Of a stretch of 10,000 bases of DNA, positions 6,303 to 10,000 are shown piece by piece. The stretch covers positions 1 through 10,000 of the forward strand of contig JAIWOH010000028.1 in assembly GCA_020216985.1 (NCBI GenBank). Direction: 5' to 3'. The translations under genes and the position numbers were made by a program. Numbering within the stretch: position 1 is the first letter of the stretch; each line of letters begins with the position of its first letter. Under the pieces are notes generated by a model, which saw only the letters and a program-made list of their open reading frames with translations, was not told where the DNA came from and did not search any database. This stretch comes from Nitrospira sp. Its GTDB lineage: Bacteria > Nitrospirota > Nitrospiria > Nitrospirales > Nitrospiraceae.

Positions 6303-6596
6303 ATGACGATGGAGAATCGTATCAAAATCACGGATCCTGAGAGGCTGGCCTTGCTCTATGAACGATTTCGGGATGTCTGCTTGGTTGAGAAGGAGGTGTG
6401 GAAAGAAATTTTCATGCCTCGGGATATCACAGTGGGGCCCATCAGAACCAATCTACAAGATCGTTACGATGTTGAGATTGACGATCCGCAGGTGGAGGCG
6501 GCTTTGGAAGCGAACATTCCACGAGGAAAAGAAGCATTGGGCGCGGCTATTCACGAATACCGCGCCCATCTTTCATTCTGGAAACGAGCGACCTAG
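6303..6596 (+). CDS. Small acidic cytoplasmic protein of unknown function
   Basis: A 97-residue, mostly helical, charged protein without signal peptide or membrane segment. Noticeable parts are ITDPERLALLYERFRDVCLVEKEVWKE near the start and the acidic EIDDPQVEAALEANIPRGKEAL. No family was recognised. The frame is open from ATG 6237, which touches the previous stop, giving a 119-residue alternative; ATG 6303 is preferred because AAGAGGA (6292-6298) lies 4 nt before it and the protein-like part starts there. It is in the same direction and close behind the secreted-protein gene, probably one transcript. Its TAG stop shares a CTAG with the stop of htpX on the other strand, so the two genes converge with a 4-nt overlap and no terminator between. 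Confidence 0.6.
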   Translation: MTMENRIKITDPERLALLYERFRDVCLVEKEVWKEIFMPRDITVGPIRTNLQDRYDVEIDDPQVEAALEANIPRGKEALGAAIHEYRAHLSFWKRAT

Positions 6597-7480
6597 AGTC
6601 GCTCCAGCGCCGCGATGCGGGCTTCGATCGGCGGATGGGTTGAGAACAGACTCATGAAGCCGCCGGTTTTCCCTGAGATTTTCATGGTGGCGAGCGCGTC
6701 TTGCGACGAGTATTGGAATTGAGCGCGGGTGACCCACCGGTCGATGGCGCGCAGAGCGCCAATCATGGAGTCTTTTCCATAGACCTTGGCCGCAAAAGCG
6801 TCGGCTCCGAACTCGCGGCGGCGAGAGAACCAACTGATCAGGATCGACGCCAGGACGCTGACGACGATCTGAAGAACCAGCGACAGGGCGAATCCCAGAG
6901 CAGCTTGGTCGCGTTCCGCAAAGACGCGCCGCACCCACATGGCGATATAGTACACGAACGTATTCATCAGGCCGGCGAGAACGGTGGTGGCGAACATGTC
7001 GCCGTTATAGACATGGCCCATTTCGTGGGCGAGAACCGCTTTGACTTCATCCTCCCGCAGGTTTTCAAGCAACCCGGTCGACACGGCGACCATCGAGTTG
7101 TTTTTGCTGGGACCGGTGGCGAAGGCGTTGGGGTCGGGCGAATTGTAGATCCACACTTCCGGCATCTTGATGTGCAACCGTTGTGCGATCTCTTGGACCG
7201 AGCCATAGATCACCTGTTCGGCGTGTGAGCGGGGTTGGGTGATTTGTCTGCAATCAAGCATCGAGCGGGCCATCTGCTTGGAGAAAGCCAAGCTGATAAA
7301 CGCGCCGCCGAATCCAAAAGCCGCGGCCCAAACCAACGTCGAAAGATCGATTGAGCCGCGCAGGTCGATGCCGAACAGGGGCAGAATGACGTTCAGCAAA
7401 ATCGGAACGGTGATCGAAAGCGTCACCATGATCAGAATATTGGCCATCAGGAGCAGAAACATGCCTTTCATCCACTTCAT
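6593..7480 (-). CDS. htpX: Membrane zinc metalloprotease HtpX (family M48B)
   Basis: HtpX degrades damaged or misfolded inner-membrane proteins and acts beside FtsH in envelope stress. The 295-residue protein matches the usual 280-300. It has two N-terminal membrane helices (about 7-33 and 44-66), the conserved YNSPDPNAFATGP segment (112-124), the zinc-binding HEMGH at 152-156 with catalytic E153, two more hydrophobic segments (about 163-182 and 195-217), and the third zinc ligand E223 in RREFGAD. All catalytic residues are present. An excellent AAGGAGG ribosome-binding site stands before ATG 7480. A short open frame immediately upstream ends in the ATGA overlapping this start. The 3' end overlaps the convergent small gene by 4 nt. 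Confidence 0.95.
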   Translation of the reverse strand: MKWMKGMFLLLMANILIMVTLSITVPILLNVILPLFGIDLRGSIDLSTLVWAAAFGFGGAFISLAFSKQMARSMLDCRQITQPRSHAEQVIYGSVQEIAQRLHIKMPEVWIYNSPDPNAFATGPSKNNSMVAVSTGLLENLREDEVKAVLAHEMGHVYNGDMFATTVLAGLMNTFVYYIAMWVRRVFAERDQAALGFALSLVLQIVVSVLASILISWFSRRREFGADAFAAKVYGKDSMIGALRAIDRWVTRAQFQYSSQDALATMKISGKTGGFMSLFSTHPPIEARIAALERL

Positions 7481-7764
7481 TGACGTCCTCCTTGCGAGTT
7501 CACCGCGTGCTCGCGTCCCGTTGAGAAGAGGCGGAGACCCACATTATACACAAAGTCCAAGCAGGCCTGATATCCGGAATCCCTCTGAATATCTTGGTCT
7601 TGATCGTCCATCCGGCCTAACTGTTTGAAGAATAAGGCTGTGAGTCTAAAAGTCAAGATGCGACCGTTCCATGAGAAGAAGAAAGACCCCAAGGTCTGAG
7701 CGAGGCATGAGATTGACCCCTCCGCCGTCTTGCGGTACAAAGCCTTATGCTTGACCATGTTCAT
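7477..7764 (-). CDS. Possible small protein of unknown function upstream of htpX
   Basis: A 95-residue frame from ATG 7764 to the TGA at 7477-7479, which overlaps the htpX start codon (ATGA). A GGAGG lies 4 nt before ATG 7764. The translation reads protein-like, with KHKALYRKTAEGSISCLAQTLG, a hydrophobic-aromatic middle and a terminal half with GYQACLDFVYNVGLRLF; there is no signal peptide and no recognised family. It would otherwise leave a 360-nt gap between htpX and the divergent squalene synthase gene, with only 78 nt left for divergent promoters. Against it: its last codons double as the htpX ribosome-binding site, and a longer frame extends antisense into the next gene, so it could be a chance ORF. 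Confidence 0.45.
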   Translation of the reverse strand: MNMVKHKALYRKTAEGSISCLAQTLGSFFFSWNGRILTFRLTALFFKQLGRMDDQDQDIQRDSGYQACLDFVYNVGLRLFSTGREHAVNSQGGRQ

Positions 7765-7842
7765 CCAGCCTCCAATTCCATAGGGGAGAAGCGGTGCGGA
7801 GAAGAGGTGGAAACCGAGAGTGACCAGAGAAGGGGGGCTGCG

Positions 7843-8880
7843 ATGGCCGCCTCGTCCAAACGCGCGCTTCTTCACGATCTTCTTAAACGGGTATCGAGGC
7901 TCTTTTTCACGACGTTGGCCGTCGTTCCCGCCAACGTGCGGGATCAAGTCGGTTTAGCCTATCTCTTCGCGCGCGCCGCCGATACGATTGCGGACACGGA
8001 CATCATTGAGCGACATCGGCGATTGGAGTTGCTCGGTCGTTTCCGGGACCAATTCGCCGACGATCGCATTGTCTGGGAACGGCTACGAGACGTTCAATGC
8101 GCGGTCGCGCCGTTTCAGTCTGAGTCGGCGGAGCGTGTTTTGCTTGAACGACTGGATGAATGTTTCCGGCTGTTTCTTGATTTTTCTCCGGATGACCGTC
8201 TTCGGGTTCGGCGGCTCATGACGACGCTCACGAAAGGAATGGAGATGGATTTGAGGGCATTCCCCGGCCAATCCGCCGAAGACCTTGCGGCCCTCAAGGC
8301 GCTCGACGAACTCGACCTCTATACCTATCACGTAGCCGGCTGTGTGGGAGAGTTTTGGACGGATCTGATGTGCGCCCATCGGAAGGCGTTGGCATCCTGG
8401 AACGTGCGGGATATGGCGACGATTGGTGTGCGATTTGGAAAAGGGCTTCAATTGACCAACATCGTCAAAGACCTCGCGCACGATCTTCAAAAAGGGCGAT
8501 GTTATGTGCCAGAGCCGATGTTGGCCGAGGCAGGGCTGAAGCCTCGCGATCTCTTGGATCAAGCCAATCTTCCTCGTTTCAGGCCGGTGTTGGCCAAGCT
8601 CGTGCGGATGGCGGTTGAACACCTTGATCAGGGCTGGCTCTATACCATGGCGGTTCCCCGCCATGAGACAAGGCTCAGGCTCTCCTGCATGTGGCCGATC
8701 CTCTCGGCCGGCGAGTCTCTCAAACTGGTGCTGCGATCTCCCGACATCTTGAATCCCGCCGTCAAGGTGAAAATCCCGCGCAGCAAGGTCTATCGGATCA
8801 TGGCCATGACGACCGGCACCGTCGGCTGCGGCTATGCCGGCACGGCTTACTGGGGCCATCTGCGCAAACAACTTGCGTGA
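7843..8880 (+). CDS. Squalene/phytoene synthase family protein (probable squalene synthase)
   Basis: Joins two prenyl diphosphates head to head, most likely two farnesyl diphosphates to presqualene diphosphate and squalene, the precursor of hopanoids. The 345-residue protein has the family's two Asp-rich sites: YLFARAADTIADT (D47 to D51) and LQLTNIVKDLAHDLQKGRCYVP (N206, D210, D214), plus SRLFF near 18-22, TKGMEMDL near 130-137 and YHVAGCVGEF near 162-171. The C-terminal third, with CMWPILSAGESL, goes beyond the short HpnC/HpnD type and looks closer to single-enzyme squalene synthases. ATG 7843 was chosen because AGAAGGGGG stands 6 nt upstream and the family begins shortly before the SRxF motif; an earlier ATG at 7747 lacks a ribosome-binding site. 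No hopanoid or carotenoid genes are adjacent, so phytoene synthase activity is not excluded. Confidence 0.85.
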   Translation: MAASSKRALLHDLLKRVSRLFFTTLAVVPANVRDQVGLAYLFARAADTIADTDIIERHRRLELLGRFRDQFADDRIVWERLRDVQCAVAPFQSESAERVLLERLDECFRLFLDFSPDDRLRVRRLMTTLTKGMEMDLRAFPGQSAEDLAALKALDELDLYTYHVAGCVGEFWTDLMCAHRKALASWNVRDMATIGVRFGKGLQLTNIVKDLAHDLQKGRCYVPEPMLAEAGLKPRDLLDQANLPRFRPVLAKLVRMAVEHLDQGWLYTMAVPRHETRLRLSCMWPILSAGESLKLVLRSPDILNPAVKVKIPRSKVYRIMAMTTGTVGCGYAGTAYWGHLRKQLA

Positions 8881-8904
8881 CGAGAGTCAGGCTCCCTCTC
8901 TCTG

Positions 8905-8927
8905 TCCCATGGACGAATGGCATGGGA
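8905..8927. other. Small hairpin between convergent genes
   Basis: TCCCATG (8905-8911) and CATGGGA (8921-8927) form a perfect 7-bp stem with a 9-nt loop, between the squalene synthase stop and the convergent ferredoxin gene. No T-tract follows on either strand, so a terminator role is doubtful. Nothing else was seen between 8881 and 9015. Confidence 0.3.
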
Positions 8928-9015
8928 GTACGACAAAGCGTCGGCGGCGCAGCGTGGGATAGAACGTCGGTATTTTGGATTTTGGAGACCTTGCATCCGC
9001 ACGCCGTTTTTATGA

Positions 9016-9243
9016 TTACTTCTTCTGCGGCTCCAACAGTTTGTCGCCTTTCTTGAACACGCCGTAGATGGCTTGCGAGGGACAGGCATCGAGGCAGAGG
9101 CGGCAGCTTTCAAGACAGCGCGAGGGATCGAACTTGTACGGGGGCGTGGAGAGCCACGCGCCGGTCGGGCAGATCGGCACGCAGACGGCTTGATGGGTAC
9201 AACGGTCTGGATGGCGGACAAGGTGATCACGAACAACCATCAT
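9016..9243 (-). CDS. Small ferredoxin with two iron-sulfur motifs of unusual spacing
   Basis: A 75-residue soluble electron carrier of the bacterial 2x[4Fe-4S] type. Motif one reads C15-x2-Q18-x2-C21-x3-C25-P: the second cysteine of the canonical CxxCxxCxxxCP is Gln. Motif two reads C43-x3-C47-x2-C50-x3-C54-P, one residue longer than normal at its start. The internal repeat (CPTGAW and CPSQAIY) supports the family. Cluster one may therefore be [3Fe-4S] or incomplete. ATG 9243 is preferred because AAGGAG lies 8 nt upstream and the iron-sulfur part starts soon after; the frame stays open to a GTG at 9318 that overlaps the preceding gene. It is the last gene of a three-gene minus-strand run with a [2Fe-2S] ferredoxin, suggesting shared redox use. 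Confidence 0.85.
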   Translation of the reverse strand: MMVVRDHLVRHPDRCTHQAVCVPICPTGAWLSTPPYKFDPSRCLESCRLCLDACPSQAIYGVFKKGDKLLEPQKK

Positions 9244-9308
9244 GGGAGTCACTCCTTCGAAAAGACCTTGCGAAAAGATCTCGAACATGTTCTTGGTCGG
9301 TCGGCCGT

Positions 9309-9722
9309 TCACTTCCACTCCTGGACGAGAGCTTTGATTCGCTCTTTCAACTCGGGGATCCGGTCCACGTTATTTTGAATCGCCCCGATGATTTTTTCCA
9401 ATCGGGCCGAGCGGAGCGCCTCGGCATCTTGTGCGACCAGCCGATCATATTCTTCATACGCCGATCGGTGTTTGGGTTCGAGGTTGGATCTGGCGTCCAC
9501 CAAAGCTTGACTCAGTTCCCACGCTTCTGGCGCCAAGGGAGGAACGACAAAGAAGGTTCCGTCGGTGAAACTGACGACGGCGGCGCCCTGTCTGCCCGTA
9601 AGTGGCGTGACGGCTTCCACCGTTTTGCCCTGACAGTCGCGCCATTCCGTCAGGAGTCCCGGAAACCGCTTGGCGAAGGCGACTTTCTCCAAGTTGGCCT
9701 TCCATTTATTTTCAATCGGCAT
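9309..9722 (-). CDS. Protein of unknown function between two ferredoxin genes
   Basis: A 137-residue cytoplasmic protein. The N-terminal half (about 28-70) looks like a small beta domain with GKTVEAVTPLTGRQGAAVVSF and TFFVVPP; the C-terminal half (about 72-137) is helical and charged, with EEYDRLVAQDAEALRSARLEK, and may form a coiled coil. Only one Cys (in WRDCQGK) is present and there is no iron-sulfur motif. No family was recognised. ATG 9722 is the first start after an in-frame stop; no ribosome-binding site is visible, but the upstream gene ends only 12 nt away, so translation is probably coupled. Placement between two ferredoxins suggests a role with them, by context only. Confidence 0.7.
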   Translation of the reverse strand: MPIENKWKANLEKVAFAKRFPGLLTEWRDCQGKTVEAVTPLTGRQGAAVVSFTDGTFFVVPPLAPEAWELSQALVDARSNLEPKHRSAYEEYDRLVAQDAEALRSARLEKIIGAIQNNVDRIPELKERIKALVQEWK

Positions 9723-9734
9723 GGGAATGAAGAT

Positions 9735-10000
9735 TCAGGGGATTATGAGAGGGGCGAGAGAATCTGGCGTCGGATGATCCGGCATGAGCAGCCTCGTCAC
9801 GATCTCGCCTTTGATGACGTGCCGTTCCATAATCTCAGTGACGTCGGCTTCAGTCCCGACCCAATACCAGACTCCTTCCGGATAGATGACGACGCTGGGG
9901 CCCATGTCGCAGTGGTCGAGGCAGCCGGCTTTGTTGGCGCGCACCAGGCCCTTGAGGTTCAAGCGTTTGGTTTCGTTTTTGAAGTGAGCGTGAAGCCTTT
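9735..10000 (-). CDS. Thioredoxin-fold [2Fe-2S] ferredoxin (partial, N-terminus outside window)
   Basis: The last 87 residues are visible; the frame is open through the window edge, with RLHAHFKNETKRLNLKG running into it. The part GLVRANKAGCLDHCDMGPSVVIYPEGVWY carries the Cx3C motif (CLDHC) that gives the second pair of ligands in thioredoxin-like [2Fe-2S] ferredoxins; the first two cysteines would be upstream. The conserved GPSVVIYPEGVWYW and the tail ending in HVIKGEIVTRLLMP also fit the family, related to the NuoE C-terminal domain. It seems to head an operon with the unknown protein and the 4Fe-4S ferredoxin downstream. A TTG within the frame at 9962 is not a credible start because the fold would be cut. 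Confidence 0.9.
   Translation of the reverse strand, partial: RLHAHFKNETKRLNLKGLVRANKAGCLDHCDMGPSVVIYPEGVWYWVGTEADVTEIMERHVIKGEIVTRLLMPDHPTPDSLAPLIIP

Noticed and set aside
7747..7842. 32-residue N-terminal extension of the squalene synthase
   Set aside because: No ribosome-binding site before ATG 7747, the extension is polar and unlike the family start, and ATG 7843 has a good site.
8083..8871. 262-residue minus-strand frame opposite the squalene synthase
   Set aside because: The plus strand has all family motifs; the opposite frame has no recognisable domain or ribosome-binding site and is a shadow.
9244..9318. N-terminal extension of the ferredoxin from a GTG at 9318
   Set aside because: It overlaps the preceding gene, adds 25 residues before the fold, and the AAGGAG site points to ATG 9243.

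Overview
The window looks like a chromosome segment from a comammox (complete ammonia oxidiser) Nitrospira. The left end carries the tail of amoC, then complete amoA and amoB, which encode the copper membrane monooxygenase that oxidises ammonia. From memory of the family, the AmoA wording (for example the run of four tryptophans near residues 112-115 and the [23 protein letters not shown] tail) is closer to Nitrospira comammox AmoA than to the betaproteobacterial form. The rest of the window has a higher G+C content and single-copy genes of an ordinary Gram-negative-type chromosome. No tRNA, rRNA, CRISPR array or intact insertion sequence was seen.

Layout. 1-2385 (+): amoC tail, a spacer with a strong hairpin, amoA and amoB overlapping by 4 nt, then a textbook intrinsic terminator. 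2386-2716: no convincing gene; several inverted repeats and possibly a decayed element. 2717-4401 (-): two adjacent response-regulator genes with near-identical receiver domains, one fused to a GGDEF diguanylate cyclase and the other to a short Cys/His-rich tail; their 5' leader holds a terminator-like hairpin. 4491-4940 (-): yqeY. 5166-6596 (+): a small lipoprotein, a secreted protein of unknown function that may be translated from a leaderless mRNA, and a small acidic protein. 6593-7764 (-): htpX membrane protease, preceded by a short unrecognised ORF that overlaps its start by 4 nt. 7843-8880 (+): a squalene/phytoene synthase family protein. 9016-10000 (-): an apparent redox operon with a thioredoxin-fold [2Fe-2S] ferredoxin (cut by the window edge), a conserved-looking unknown protein, and a small 2x[4Fe-4S]-type ferredoxin with unusual cysteine spacing.

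How the parts relate. The amo genes give the energy source. The REC-GGDEF protein would make cyclic di-GMP and has an intact product-inhibition site, so the middle block is a signalling module, but its sensor kinase is not in the window. HtpX and the lipoprotein belong to envelope maintenance; the squalene synthase would feed hopanoid or carotenoid-type lipids; the right-hand operon would carry electrons. Nothing ties these blocks into one pathway. The amo genes are clearly lower in G+C (sampled 60-nt rows 40-57%) than the flanking genes (sampled rows 57-63%), while the amoC tail is strongly GC-biased at third codon positions, so the operon itself looks compositionally mixed.

Family assignments come from reading the translations without database searches; strain and comammox clade (A or B) cannot be decided here.
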